From Streptomyces lunaelactis (lineage in GTDB: Bacteria; Actinomycetota; Actinomycetes; Streptomycetales; Streptomycetaceae), in the NCBI RefSeq assembly GCF_003054555.1, contig NZ_CP026304.1:5642001-5706000 (forward strand): a DNA stretch of 64,000 nt. Reading direction: 5' to 3'. Positions 40,734 to 49,066 of this stretch are shown piece after piece. Made by a program: the position numbers and the translations under genes. The notes beneath the pieces are model-generated. The model saw only the letters and a program-made list of their open reading frames with translations. It searched no databases and had not been told where the DNA came from. The stretch's first letter is position 1, and each line of letters begins with the position of its first letter.

Positions 40734-40840
40734 CCCGAAACGGGGACGACGGAGCGAAGGGGCCTCGGGACAAGCGACACCCGGTACCAGCCGCCAACCG
40801 GCCAACAGGCCGGAACGACCAGACGAGGAATGACACCACC

Positions 40841-41209
40841 GTGCAACTCGAAGCGCACGCCCCGTCCGTACCGCCTTCCGAGACGATCGCCCCGCCCGCC
40901 CTCACGGAGGACTCCACCTTGACTCCGCTCACTGCGCTCTCCGCGCTCGACGACGCCATCGAGAACCTCGGCGTGCCCGTCCCCTGCCGTTCCTACGACC
41001 CTGAGGTCTTCTTCGCCGAGTCGCCGGCCGATGTCGAGTACGCCAAGTCCCTCTGCCGCACCTGCCCGCTGATGGAGGCCTGCCTCGCGGGCGCCAAGGA
41101 GCGGCGTGAGCCGTGGGGCGTCTGGGGCGGCGAGCTCTTCGTCCAGGGCGTCGTTGTCGCCCGGAAGCGGCCGCGTGGTCGCCCGCGCAAGAACCCGGTT
41201 GCGGCATGA
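40841..41209 (+). CDS. wblC: WblC/WhiB7 iron-sulfur transcription factor
   Basis: A 122-residue WhiB-family protein. Four cluster-binding cysteines are C49, C72, C75 and C81 (PCRS..., CRTCPLMEAC). The G(V/I)WGG turn is at GVWGGELF, and the C-terminal AT-hook KRPRGRPRK (about 108-116) identifies the WblC/WhiB7 branch. It binds the sigma factor and AT-rich DNA next to the -35 to switch on resistance genes when translation is inhibited. GTG at 40841 with GAGGAA about 10 nt upstream; a downstream TTG is possible. Order uvrD2-wblC-ABC1 kinase equals Rv3198c-Rv3197A-Rv3197. Confidence 0.95.
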   Translation: MQLEAHAPSVPPSETIAPPALTEDSTLTPLTALSALDDAIENLGVPVPCRSYDPEVFFAESPADVEYAKSLCRTCPLMEACLAGAKERREPWGVWGGELFVQGVVVARKRPRGRPRKNPVAA

Positions 41210-41529
41210 ATGCCATCGGAACCATCGACCGACCCGTCACGCACGATCCCCAGAAGCTGGCCCCAATGACCCCTTCCACGAGCGAGCCGTCCGGCTCCGC
41301 CACCTCAGCTGTCACCACCATCGGCGCGACCGCCTCGCGTCAGAACAGGACCCGTGAGATGCAACTCATCCCAGAAGCCATGGCGCGTGCGCATATGCAC
41401 GATCGCCTGCGGGAAGCCGACGCGGAACGCCAGGCCGTGCGCCTGATCGCCGCCCGGCGGATGCAGCGCCGCGCCGAGCGCGTGTCGCTGCGCGCCCGCC
41501 GCGCACTGGCCATGGCCGTCATGCACTGA
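41206..41529 (+). CDS. Small basic protein translationally coupled to wblC
   Basis: A 107-residue protein whose ATG at 41206 overlaps the wblC stop by 4 nt (ATGA), so the two are co-translated. The first half is Thr/Ser/Pro-rich and disordered (MNAIGTIDRPVTHDPQKLAP). The second half is a very basic, arginine-rich helix (RLREADAERQAVRLIAARRM then QRRAERVSLRARRALAMAVM). No known domain. Co-expression with wblC suggests a role in, or a response to, ribosome stress; that is inference from position. Confidence 0.65.
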   Translation: MNAIGTIDRPVTHDPQKLAPMTPSTSEPSGSATSAVTTIGATASRQNRTREMQLIPEAMARAHMHDRLREADAERQAVRLIAARRMQRRAERVSLRARRALAMAVMH

Positions 41530-41654
41530 CCGCACGTGCACTGACCGCACATGCGCTGGCCGCACATTCCAGCCCGCGGGGGCCGGTCCGAACGGACCGG
41601 TCCCCGCGGTGCGTTGTCCCTGCGGCCGGTCCCGTACGGGGATATCGTCACGAC

Positions 41655-41855
41655 GTGGACCAGCACCAGACTCATCACCCTGCACAGCCGGGTGCCGAGA
41701 GCATCGTGTGTTCCCGCTGCGGCGCGATCGCCGGAGGGACACCGCCCACCTGGACCTGCTCCGTGGAGAACGGCACCCGCCGCTACTTCTGCGATGACTG
41801 CGCACGCACCAACATCAGAGCGATCGAGGGCAGGCTCGACTCGGACTGGTGGTGA
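41655..41855 (+). CDS. Small zinc-ribbon protein
   Basis: A 66-residue protein. CSRCG (about residues 19-23) and CDDC (47-50) give a CxxC...CxxC zinc ribbon, with a tryptophan-rich end (GRLDSDWW). GTG at 41655 lies 6 nt after a TATCGT box and lacks a ribosome site, so it is probably leaderless. Conserved in Streptomyces next to the ABC1 kinase gene, as far as I recall. Function unknown; nucleic-acid or protein binding is possible. Confidence 0.65.
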   Translation: MDQHQTHHPAQPGAESIVCSRCGAIAGGTPPTWTCSVENGTRRYFCDDCARTNIRAIEGRLDSDWW

Positions 41856-41886
41856 CGTCGCGGTGTGAGAGCGCGGCGGTCTCCGC

Positions 41887-43254
41887 TCAGGCCTGAGCCT
41901 CCACCGGCGTACCCGCCTCCTCCTCCTGCTCCAGCAGGAATCCGGGCAGCCACGAATCGAGTTCGTCCCGCAGCCGCACCGTCGCGTTCAGCTGGCACAA
42001 CACCCCGATCGTGCTCAGCGTCACGCGGTGTATCAGCAGATACGAGGGCGGCAGGTTGAGCTGCTTGCCCAGCTGATGTGCGGGGGAGCGGATATCGGCG
42101 ATCCGGGCCGCCTGGGTACGCATCCAGCCGCGGGAGAAGGTGAACTCCTCCGCCTCCGCGGGCTCGATGATCGGCAGCAGATACTCGAGCACCGCGTCCG
42201 GGGCGAGCTTTATCGTCTCCTTGACGAAGCCCTCCTGGCGCAGCAGCTCGTAGACCTCCTCGGCCTCGCCCTCCAGCGTCATCCGCAGACAGTCCCCGAT
42301 GGTCTGCGGCAGTCCGCCGGGCAGCCGGTCCACGGTGCCGAAGTCCAGCACCCCGAGCCGCCAGCCCTCACCGTCCTCCTCCGGGAGCAGCCGGAAATTC
42401 CCCGGGTGCGGATCCGCGTGCAGCAGCCCCGTACGGGCCGGGCCCGAGAAGAGGAAGCGGGCCAGCAACTGCCCCGCCCGGTTCCGCTGCTCGGCCGTGC
42501 CGTCGGCGATCACCTCCGCCAGCGGGATCCCGTCGATCCACTCGGTCACCAGCACCTGGTCGCTCTGGTGCACCACATCGGGCACCAGTACATCGGGGTC
42601 GGACGCGAACTCCGCCGCATGCTCCCGCTGGGCCTGCGCCTCCAGCTCGTAGTCCAGCTCCTCCGAGACCCGGTCGCGCAACTCGGAGATCAGCGGCTTG
42701 ATGTCCATCCCCGGAATCAGCGGACCCAGCAGCCGGGCGAACCGGCTGAGCTGCGTCAGATCGGACAGCAGCGCGTCCCCCGCCCCCGGGTACTGCACCT
42801 TGACCGCGACCTCGCGCCCGTCGTGCCACACCGCCCGGTGCACCTGGCCGATGGACGCAGCGGCGGAGGGCTTGTCCTCGAAGTTCAGGAACAGCTCACG
42901 CCAGTCCTTGCCGAGCCGCTCCTCAAGGACCGCGTGGACCGTGCGTGTCGGCATGGGGGGCGCCGCGTCCTGAAGCTTGGTCAGGGCCGCTCGGTAGGGG
43001 CCGGCTACCTCCTCGGGCAGCGCGGACTCGAAGACGGACATCGCCTGCCCGAACTTCATCGCACCGCCTTTGAGCTCGCCGAGCACCTTGAACAGCTGCT
43101 CCGCCGTGCGCTGTTGAAGCTCCCGGGCCACGATCTCCGCGGATTTGCCGCCGATCCGCTTACCCAGACCCCACGTGGCACGCCCCGCGAAGCCCAGTGG
43201 AAGTGCGGCCAGCTTGGCGGTCCGGGTGACCGCCTTCCGGGGAAGATCAGACAT
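41887..43254 (-). CDS. ABC1/AarF/UbiB family atypical kinase
   Basis: A 455-residue ABC1 family protein. Signature ELKGGAMKFGQAMSVFESALPE gives the KxGQ motif. PSAAASIGQVHRAVW is the alanine-rich loop, followed by VAVKVQYPGAG, QREHAAEFASDPDV, LVTEWIDG, LLHADPHPGNFRLL (catalytic loop) and LGVLDFGTVDRL. These proteins bind ATP and act in quinone or lipid homeostasis in other organisms. The ATG at 43254 gives MSDLPRK with GGAGGGG just upstream; a TTG at 43266 overlaps that site. Transcribed after the ThiF-like gene, 65 nt apart. M. tuberculosis counterpart: Rv3197. Confidence 0.92.
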   Translation of the reverse strand: MSDLPRKAVTRTAKLAALPLGFAGRATWGLGKRIGGKSAEIVARELQQRTAEQLFKVLGELKGGAMKFGQAMSVFESALPEEVAGPYRAALTKLQDAAPPMPTRTVHAVLEERLGKDWRELFLNFEDKPSAAASIGQVHRAVWHDGREVAVKVQYPGAGDALLSDLTQLSRFARLLGPLIPGMDIKPLISELRDRVSEELDYELEAQAQREHAAEFASDPDVLVPDVVHQSDQVLVTEWIDGIPLAEVIADGTAEQRNRAGQLLARFLFSGPARTGLLHADPHPGNFRLLPEEDGEGWRLGVLDFGTVDRLPGGLPQTIGDCLRMTLEGEAEEVYELLRQEGFVKETIKLAPDAVLEYLLPIIEPAEAEEFTFSRGWMRTQAARIADIRSPAHQLGKQLNLPPSYLLIHRVTLSTIGVLCQLNATVRLRDELDSWLPGFLLEQEEEAGTPVEAQA

Positions 43255-43319
43255 ACGCCCCTCCAAATCCCAGACAGCCGTGCCGCGTGTGCCTTACGGC
43301 ATTACTCCGTTGACGATCG

Positions 43320-44465
43320 TTACCCGGCCATTGTCTCGTGCGCCGGCCCGATCCCCGCGGTGTGCTCCCTCTCACTCTTCCCAACCGCGCTGCAGACACA
43401 GTCGAGGTGTGGCGTGATCCTCTCCGATCGCCAGTCAAGCAGAGGCAGCGACACTTCCCACCGGGCCCCCGTACTTGCCGGCAGTTCCCCGTCGAGAAAG
43501 GACAGGGCGTGCGCCGCCGTCACCCCCGCCACTGCCGTGGCGAGGGCGACATCGCAGGTGGGCACCGCGCGTCGGCGGCCCGAGCGCCACTGTGCCAGCA
43601 GCCTGGGCCGCCCCGGGTCGCGCCCCGCCCTGCCCAGTTCCAGACAGCCGGCGCAGGCCGTGCCGCCGGGCAGCACCAGCGGCCCCACCACGCCGGTCGC
43701 TTCCGCAACTCCCGCATACAGATGAGGTGTCCCCGTGGCGATCCAGTCCTCGGCGGCGGCCGGATCTGGGGCGTAGGCCGCCAGTCCGTCCCGTGGGGCG
43801 ACGACGACCAGGGACAGAGCGGGCTCGCCTCTGCCCGGGGCCGCCACCGACTCGGCCGCGCGTGGCGGCCGGTCGGGTGCGGACCGCCGCACCAGCTGCC
43901 GGGCCGCCGCTTCCCGCCGTTCGCCGACCGCCTCGGCCGGCAGCCCGCCGGGCGCCACGTCCCACGGCTCCGTACACCCGCCGTCCAGCACTTCGACCCG
44001 GCCCACCCCGGAGGCCGCCAGCACGGCCGCGACCGTCGCGCCGACCCGGCCCGCGCCCTGTACCTGTACACGCATGGCCCGGCGGGCCGCCAGGCGCCGT
44101 ATCCCGCCGCCCGGTTCCGGATGGACCACGGAGAGGGAGGACAGATCGGGGCGTAGTCGGTCGAGGGCGCCGGCCCGCTTCCGTAACGCATCGGCCGCGG
44201 CTCCACCGGCCGTCGGATCGTCGAGCAGGCCCGCCGCCGTCAACCGCTTCACCAGCGCGTCCACTTGTCCCTCCGGCAGACCCATCGCCCGTGCCTCCTC
44301 GCGGAGCAGAGGCATTCCCCGTGTCCCGTCCAGCAGCTCGATCAGGGCACCGGTCGCGGTGTCCACCGGACCGACCATCACCGCATGCGCGGGGGTCACC
44401 CCGAATTGCACGGTCTGTCGCTCCCGCCATGCTCGCTTCAAGGCAGGCTTCATCATCGGATGCAT
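43320..44465 (-). CDS. Orphan ThiF/E1-like family protein
   Basis: A 381-residue protein. Residues 1-110 form an N-terminal winged-helix-like region (GALIELLDGTRGMPLLREEA, VDALVKRLTAAGLLDD). The middle has the E1-type Rossmann start VQGAGRVGATVAAVLAASG then VEVLDGG. Cysteines CAGC, and CVC near the end (HLDCVCS), may bind zinc. This resembles the E1-like leader-binding components of RiPP cyclodehydratases, but no precursor peptide or YcaO gene is adjacent, and the catalytic arginine/aspartate set of true E1 enzymes is unclear. ATG with AGGGGA upstream. Co-oriented with the ABC1 kinase gene. Confidence 0.7.
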   Translation of the reverse strand: MHPMMKPALKRAWRERQTVQFGVTPAHAVMVGPVDTATGALIELLDGTRGMPLLREEARAMGLPEGQVDALVKRLTAAGLLDDPTAGGAAADALRKRAGALDRLRPDLSSLSVVHPEPGGGIRRLAARRAMRVQVQGAGRVGATVAAVLAASGVGRVEVLDGGCTEPWDVAPGGLPAEAVGERREAAARQLVRRSAPDRPPRAAESVAAPGRGEPALSLVVVAPRDGLAAYAPDPAAAEDWIATGTPHLYAGVAEATGVVGPLVLPGGTACAGCLELGRAGRDPGRPRLLAQWRSGRRRAVPTCDVALATAVAGVTAAHALSFLDGELPASTGARWEVSLPLLDWRSERITPHLDCVCSAVGKSEREHTAGIGPAHETMAG

Positions 44466-44656
44466 ATCGATTTCCCCTGTCCACTTCCATCTCTCCTCTG
44501 ATCTGTTGTCAGAATGCCCGGCGGCGTCGGAAGCTGTGAAGAGTTATCCACAGGTGCGGGCATTAGTCGTTCAAATGGTGCACGCCGTGGAGTGGATCAA
44601 GATCGAACCGTCCCGGAGGCGGGACTTCCCCCACTGACAGCGGGTAACGTCGGGGC

Positions 44657-45280
44657 GTGTCCGTCGACCCTTCCCCTCGCGTCGCTGGGGAGACCCCACC
44701 GCACAGCGCGGGAAGTCAACAGCGCAGCGCGACAAGCCGCCCGCCCCGCGGATCGGGGACGAGTGCGGTCGAGGTCCGCAGGAGCGCCCGGCGCAGCAGG
44801 ACCGTCTCCGCATATCGGGAGGGTGACCGCACCATCGTGCTCATCCCCGCCCGGATGTCGGAGGCGGAGGAGCGGCGCTGGGTCAGCGTCATGCTCGACA
44901 AGCTCGCTGCCCAGGAGAGCAAGCGGATTCTCGGCGACTCCGAACTGGCCGAGCGCGCCGAGCGCTTGTCCGCCCTGTACTTCGACGGACGCGCAAGACC
45001 GACATCCGTGCGATGGGTGACGAATCAGAACACCCGCTGGGGCTCCTGCACCCCTGCGGAGGGCAGCATCCGCCTCTCCCACCGCCTTCAGGGGATGCCG
45101 GAGTACGTCGTCGACTATGTGCTCGTCCATGAACTGGCCCATCTGCTGGTGCCCGGACACGGTCCGCGCTTCTGGCGGTTGTTGGAGGCGTACCCGCGGA
45201 CCGAACGCGCCAGGGGCTATCTCGAGGGAGTTGTCGCGGCCGACCGCTTGCCGCATCTGCCCGCCGCACGCGAAGAGTGA
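44657..45280 (+). CDS. YgjP/M48-type zinc metallopeptidase
   Basis: A 207-residue protein. The N-terminal 40 residues are disordered. The catalytic part has RWGSCTPAEGSIRLSHRL followed by VDYVLVHELAHLLVPGHGPR (zinc HExxH near 158-162) and FWRLLEAYPRTERARGYLEG. This fits the YgjP/DUF45 (SprT/WLM-like) metallopeptidases. Substrate unknown. GTG start 6 nt after TAACGT, so probably leaderless. The frame is divergent from the ThiF-like gene. Confidence 0.85.
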   Translation: MSVDPSPRVAGETPPHSAGSQQRSATSRPPRGSGTSAVEVRRSARRSRTVSAYREGDRTIVLIPARMSEAEERRWVSVMLDKLAAQESKRILGDSELAERAERLSALYFDGRARPTSVRWVTNQNTRWGSCTPAEGSIRLSHRLQGMPEYVVDYVLVHELAHLLVPGHGPRFWRLLEAYPRTERARGYLEGVVAADRLPHLPAAREE

Positions 45281-45388
45281 CTGTCGACGGTCCTGTACCG
45301 AATGTGTACCGGCTTGGCTCAATGTCAGCCCCAGCCGTTAGCCTGGCGCGACGCATTCACATTTCGGGATGGGGGACGGTCGTTACGC

Positions 45389-47008
45389 ATGGCCAGGGAA
45401 TTCCAACGCGGCCACAAGGCCAAGATCAGTGATCTCACGCCGGGAACGGATCTGTACGTAGGTGTGCAGATCGGCGCTCCAGGGCTGACCTTCGACATCA
45501 GCTGTTTCGGACTCGACCCCAACGAGCAGCTGTCCGACGACCGGTACTTCATCTTCTTCAACCAGCCGAAGTCACCCGAGGAGTCCATCCAGCTGCTCGG
45601 CGCACAGTCCGGTGACACCGAGTCGTTCCGTGTCACTCTCGACAGCATTCCGGCGAATATTCACCGGCTCTCCTTCACCGCCACGATCGACGGCGCCGGA
45701 CAGATGTCCCAGGTCGGCCCCGGGTACATCCGCATCGTCGCGGGTGGCGAGGAGGTCGTCCGGTACGCCTTCACCGGCTCGGAGTTCACCACCGAGCGCG
45801 CGGTGATGCTCGGCGACTTCTATCTGAAGGACGTGTGGCGCTTCGCCGCCATCGGCCAGGGCTTCGACGGCGGTCTCGACGCGCTGCTGAAGAACTTCGG
45901 CGGCGAGGTCGCCGAGGAGCCTGCCGCCCAGCAGCCGCAGGGTGCCGCGCCCTCGTTCGCGCCGCCCCCGCAGGCCGCCGCGCCCCCGGCGTTCGGCGCG
46001 CCGGCCGCGCCTCAGATGCCGCAGGCTCCCCAAGCCCCGCAGCCCGCGCCCGCCTTCGGGGCTCCGGCTGCCCAGGCGCCCCATCAGCAGAACCCGCAGA
46101 TGCATGCCGCGCCGACGATCGCGGCACCGATGGCACCTCCCGGCGGCACCGTGCCGCCGCCGGTCGCCCCTTCCCCGTACGGACAGCCGCCCCAGCAGCC
46201 GCAGTACGGCCAGGTCCCGGGGCAGGTCCAGCCGCCCGGTGCGCCGTCGCCGTACGGACAGCAGGCCCCGTCCCCGTACGGGCAGCAGCCGGGGATGCCC
46301 CCGGGCGGTGTCCCGCAGGGCGTTCCTCAGGGAGTGCCTGCGGCCGGCGCCGGCCTGCAAGCCGCCCTGCAGCCCTACCGCGAGACTCCCACCGGCGTGC
46401 GCTGGACTCCGCAGAACCAGCAGCTCATGCGGGTCGATCTGACCATGGGCGGCGCTCCCGTCCTGGCCCGCCAGGGCAGCATGGTGATGTACCAGGGCAA
46501 GGTCGACTTCAGCTACAAGAGCGCCGGTTTCGCCGGCCGTATCGTCGGCAATGCCACCGGCCAGGAGATGCAGCTGATGCGCTGCTCCGGACGCGGCCAG
46601 GTCTTCCTCGCCGAGGACGGCTCGCATCTGCACTCCATCGAGCTGCAGGGCGACGGCATCTGCGTCTCCGCGGAGAACGTCCTCGCCTTCGACGAGTCGC
46701 TGCAGCACGAGGTCCGCAGGATCGAGGGCCACGGCATCCCCGGCGGCGCTCTGTTCACGATGATGTTCCAGGGCACCGGCACGGTTGTCGTGAAGACCCA
46801 CGGCATCCCCGTCGTTCTGCCGGTCACACCGACGACCTTCGCCGACTGCAATGCCGTCGTCGCCTGGTCGGCCGCGTCCCAGGTGATCCTTTCCAGCCAG
46901 GTCCGGCTGCGCCGCAACGCGTACCCGGGACACAGCGGAGAGACCGTCAACCTTCAGTTCCGGGGCGCCCCCGGCAACTTCATCGTCGTCCAGCCGTACG
47001 AGGTCTGA
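45389..47008 (+). CDS. TerD domain fused to AIM24 domain
   Basis: A 539-residue two-domain protein. Residues 1-185 are a TerD fold (GTDLYVGVQIGAPGLTFDIS, LSDDRYFIFFNQPKSPE, GEEVVRYAF, AVMLGDFYLKDVWRFAAIGQ), a Ca-binding family linked to tellurite and stress response. A Pro/Gln/Ala/Gly-rich linker (about 186-330) includes repeated YGQ units. The C-terminal 200 residues are an AIM24 (TIGR00266) beta-prism domain. The ATG at 45389 was chosen for the TerD start and has GGGGGA upstream. First gene of a three-gene operon with two AIM24 proteins, 13 nt before the next. Confidence 0.88.
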   Translation: MAREFQRGHKAKISDLTPGTDLYVGVQIGAPGLTFDISCFGLDPNEQLSDDRYFIFFNQPKSPEESIQLLGAQSGDTESFRVTLDSIPANIHRLSFTATIDGAGQMSQVGPGYIRIVAGGEEVVRYAFTGSEFTTERAVMLGDFYLKDVWRFAAIGQGFDGGLDALLKNFGGEVAEEPAAQQPQGAAPSFAPPPQAAAPPAFGAPAAPQMPQAPQAPQPAPAFGAPAAQAPHQQNPQMHAAPTIAAPMAPPGGTVPPPVAPSPYGQPPQQPQYGQVPGQVQPPGAPSPYGQQAPSPYGQQPGMPPGGVPQGVPQGVPAAGAGLQAALQPYRETPTGVRWTPQNQQLMRVDLTMGGAPVLARQGSMVMYQGKVDFSYKSAGFAGRIVGNATGQEMQLMRCSGRGQVFLAEDGSHLHSIELQGDGICVSAENVLAFDESLQHEVRRIEGHGIPGGALFTMMFQGTGTVVVKTHGIPVVLPVTPTTFADCNAVVAWSAASQVILSSQVRLRRNAYPGHSGETVNLQFRGAPGNFIVVQPYEV

Positions 47009-47021
47009 GGGAGCCCGAAGA

Positions 47022-47702
47022 ATGAACCAGCAACTCGCGGGCTTCGCCCCGACCCCGATCGCGGCCCGGATGGAGAACCACGGCCGTACCATGCTGAAGG
47101 TCGCCATGGCCACCGGCCAGGACCTGTACGCACGCACCGGTTCGATGGTCGCCTACGAGGGCTTCGTCCAGTACGAGCCCAACCCGCCCGCCGTCCGCCA
47201 GATCGCCTCCCAGTGGGTGACCGGCGAGGGCGCGCCCATCATGAAGTGCTCCGGTGACGGACTGCTCTACCTCGCCGACTACGGCGCGGATGTCGTCGTC
47301 ATCAACCTCAACAACGACTCGCTCTCGGTCAACGGCACCAATCTGCTGGCCTTCGACGCTCACCTTCAGTGGGGCGTCGAGCGGGTCAAGGGCCTGGCCA
47401 AGTTCACCGGCCAGGGCCTGTGGAACGTCGAGATCGCGGGCACCGGCTGGGTGGCCCTCACCTCGCGCGGCACGCCGATCGTCGTCGACTGCGGTCGTGG
47501 CGAGGACGAGACGTACGTCGACCCGGACGCCCTTGTCGCCTGGTCCCCGAACCTCAAGGTGAAGGGCAAGCGCAGCCTCAAGGCCTCCTCGCTGATCGGG
47601 CGGGGCAGCGGAGAGGCCTACCAGATGGCCTTCTCGGGCCAGGGCATCGTCGTCGTACAGCCGAGCGAGGACAGTACCGACCGCCTGCGGATCCGGCGCT
47701 GA
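47022..47702 (+). CDS. AIM24 family protein (second gene)
   Basis: A 226-residue single AIM24 domain: MVAYEGFVQYEPNPP, PIMKCSGDGLLYLADYGADV, LLAFDAHLQWGVERVKG and GQGLWNVEIAGTGWVALTSR are typical of the family. AIM24 proteins form beta-helical or beta-prism structures; the mitochondrial namesake stabilises inner-membrane complexes, while the bacterial role is unknown. It is 13 nt after the TerD-AIM24 gene and 19 nt before the third paralogue. Confidence 0.88.
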   Translation: MNQQLAGFAPTPIAARMENHGRTMLKVAMATGQDLYARTGSMVAYEGFVQYEPNPPAVRQIASQWVTGEGAPIMKCSGDGLLYLADYGADVVVINLNNDSLSVNGTNLLAFDAHLQWGVERVKGLAKFTGQGLWNVEIAGTGWVALTSRGTPIVVDCGRGEDETYVDPDALVAWSPNLKVKGKRSLKASSLIGRGSGEAYQMAFSGQGIVVVQPSEDSTDRLRIRR

Positions 47703-47721
47703 GGGGGAGGGAGAACACACC

Positions 47722-48477
47722 ATGCAGAGTCCGCTTTTCAGCTACACGGAGCAGCAGTCCCAGGACCGGTACATCGTGCAGAACCCGCAGTTGCTGCGGG
47801 TTTCGCTCACCGGTCAGGACGACATCCTCGCCCGCAAGGGCGCCATGGTCGCGTACCAGGGTCTTGTCGACTTCGACGGTGAGTACCAGTCGAACGGCCA
47901 GCGGCGGGCCCGCGCCAACACCGGTGAGGGCCTGGATCTGATGCGCTGCTCCGGGCAGGGCACCGTCTACTTCGCCAACCTCGCGCAGTACATCCACGTC
48001 GTGGACGTCGACCAGGAGGGCATGACCGTCGACAGCGCCTACGTCCTGGCGCTCGACTCCACGCTGCACACCGAGGTCATCGCGGTGGACAGCCAGTACG
48101 GAATCTCCGGCTCCGGCAAGTACCAGCTCAATATCTCCGGCCGGGGCAAGGTCGCGCTGATGACCTCGGGCCAGCCGCTGATGATGCAGGTCACGCCCGA
48201 CAAGTACGTCAATGTCGACGCCGACGCGATCGTCGCCTGGTCCTCCGCCCTGCGGGTGCAGATGCAGTCTCAGACGCACTCCTCCGGCGTACGGCGGCGA
48301 CGCGGAAACACCGGCGAGGGCTGGGAGCTCAGCTTCCTCGGCCAGGGCTTCGCACTCGTCCAGCCCAGTGAGGTCATGCCGCCGCAGGGCGCGCAGATCG
48401 GGGAAGGCCTGCGCGCGCAGTACGGCATCGGCCAGCAGGGCGCACACGCCCAGAACCAGAACAACGCCTGGAGCTGA
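47722..48477 (+). CDS. AIM24 family protein (third gene)
   Basis: A 251-residue AIM24 domain protein: DDILARKGAMVAYQGLVDFD, GLDLMRCSGQGTVYFANLAQ, YVLALDSTLHTEVIAVD and GEGWELSFLGQGFALVQPSE. A basic loop (SGVRRRRGN) and a Gln-rich C-terminus set it apart from the previous paralogue. ATG with GAGGGAG upstream. Ends the operon; a 15-bp hairpin follows. Confidence 0.88.
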   Translation: MQSPLFSYTEQQSQDRYIVQNPQLLRVSLTGQDDILARKGAMVAYQGLVDFDGEYQSNGQRRARANTGEGLDLMRCSGQGTVYFANLAQYIHVVDVDQEGMTVDSAYVLALDSTLHTEVIAVDSQYGISGSGKYQLNISGRGKVALMTSGQPLMMQVTPDKYVNVDADAIVAWSSALRVQMQSQTHSSGVRRRRGNTGEGWELSFLGQGFALVQPSEVMPPQGAQIGEGLRAQYGIGQQGAHAQNQNNAWS

Positions 48478-48496
48478 CACCCGGCGGAGCGCACAG

Positions 48497-48530
48497 GTAA
48501 GGGGCGGGCTCTCTGGAGCCCGCCCCTTAC
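48497..48530. terminator. 15-bp terminator hairpin between convergent operons
   Basis: Perfect stem: left arm 48497-48511, loop TCTG, right arm 48516-48530. It lies between the AIM24 operon and the convergent Nudix gene, so it can serve both strands. Confidence 0.85.
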
Positions 48531-48544
48531 CGATGAACTGCCGG

Positions 48545-49066
48545 CTACAGCGCCGCGCGCGTGCGCTCAAGGAGGCGTACGACCGAATCGTCGGCCACGC
48601 CCGCCACCTCGTCGTAGGCGAACCAGCGCAGATCCAGCGACTCCTCGCTGATCTCCTCGACCGACCCGGGCGGGGCCAGGGCCGCGTACTGCACATCGAG
48701 ATGCCAGTGGCAGGGCGCCGGAATCGCATGCCGGTCCAGCCGCACAGGACCGCCGGGCAGCAGCGTCAACCCGCGGATCCCGGACTCCTCCGTCGCCTCG
48801 CGCAGCGCCGCCGCGGCCAGCGTCGCGTCACCCGGCTCGCAGTGGCCGCCCATCTGCAGCCACATGCCGAGCTTCTTGTGCAGCGTCAGCAGCGCCCGGC
48901 CGCGCTCCGGATCGATCACCAGCGCGCTCGCCGTGACATGCCCCGCCTCGCAGGCCTTCCACATCCCGTCCGGATGCGCCGCCAGATGGTCGAGATAGAG
49001 CTGACGCAGCTCCTGCTGTTGCTCGTAGGTCTTCAGCACGAGTACGGCATCGTCGAACAGGCTCAC
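48545..49066 (-). CDS. Nudix hydrolase
   Basis: A 173-residue Nudix protein. The box reads GGHCEPGDATLAAAALREAT followed by EESGI, with aspartate in place of the first glutamate and one extra residue before the RE pair. This pattern is seen in a Streptomyces Nudix group with GGHxEPGD. Substrate unknown. Its ATG overlaps the stop of the DUF2342 gene by 4 nt, so the two are translationally coupled. Confidence 0.85.
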   Translation of the reverse strand: MSLFDDAVLVLKTYEQQQELRQLYLDHLAAHPDGMWKACEAGHVTASALVIDPERGRALLTLHKKLGMWLQMGGHCEPGDATLAAAALREATEESGIRGLTLLPGGPVRLDRHAIPAPCHWHLDVQYAALAPPGSVEEISEESLDLRWFAYDEVAGVADDSVVRLLERTRAAL

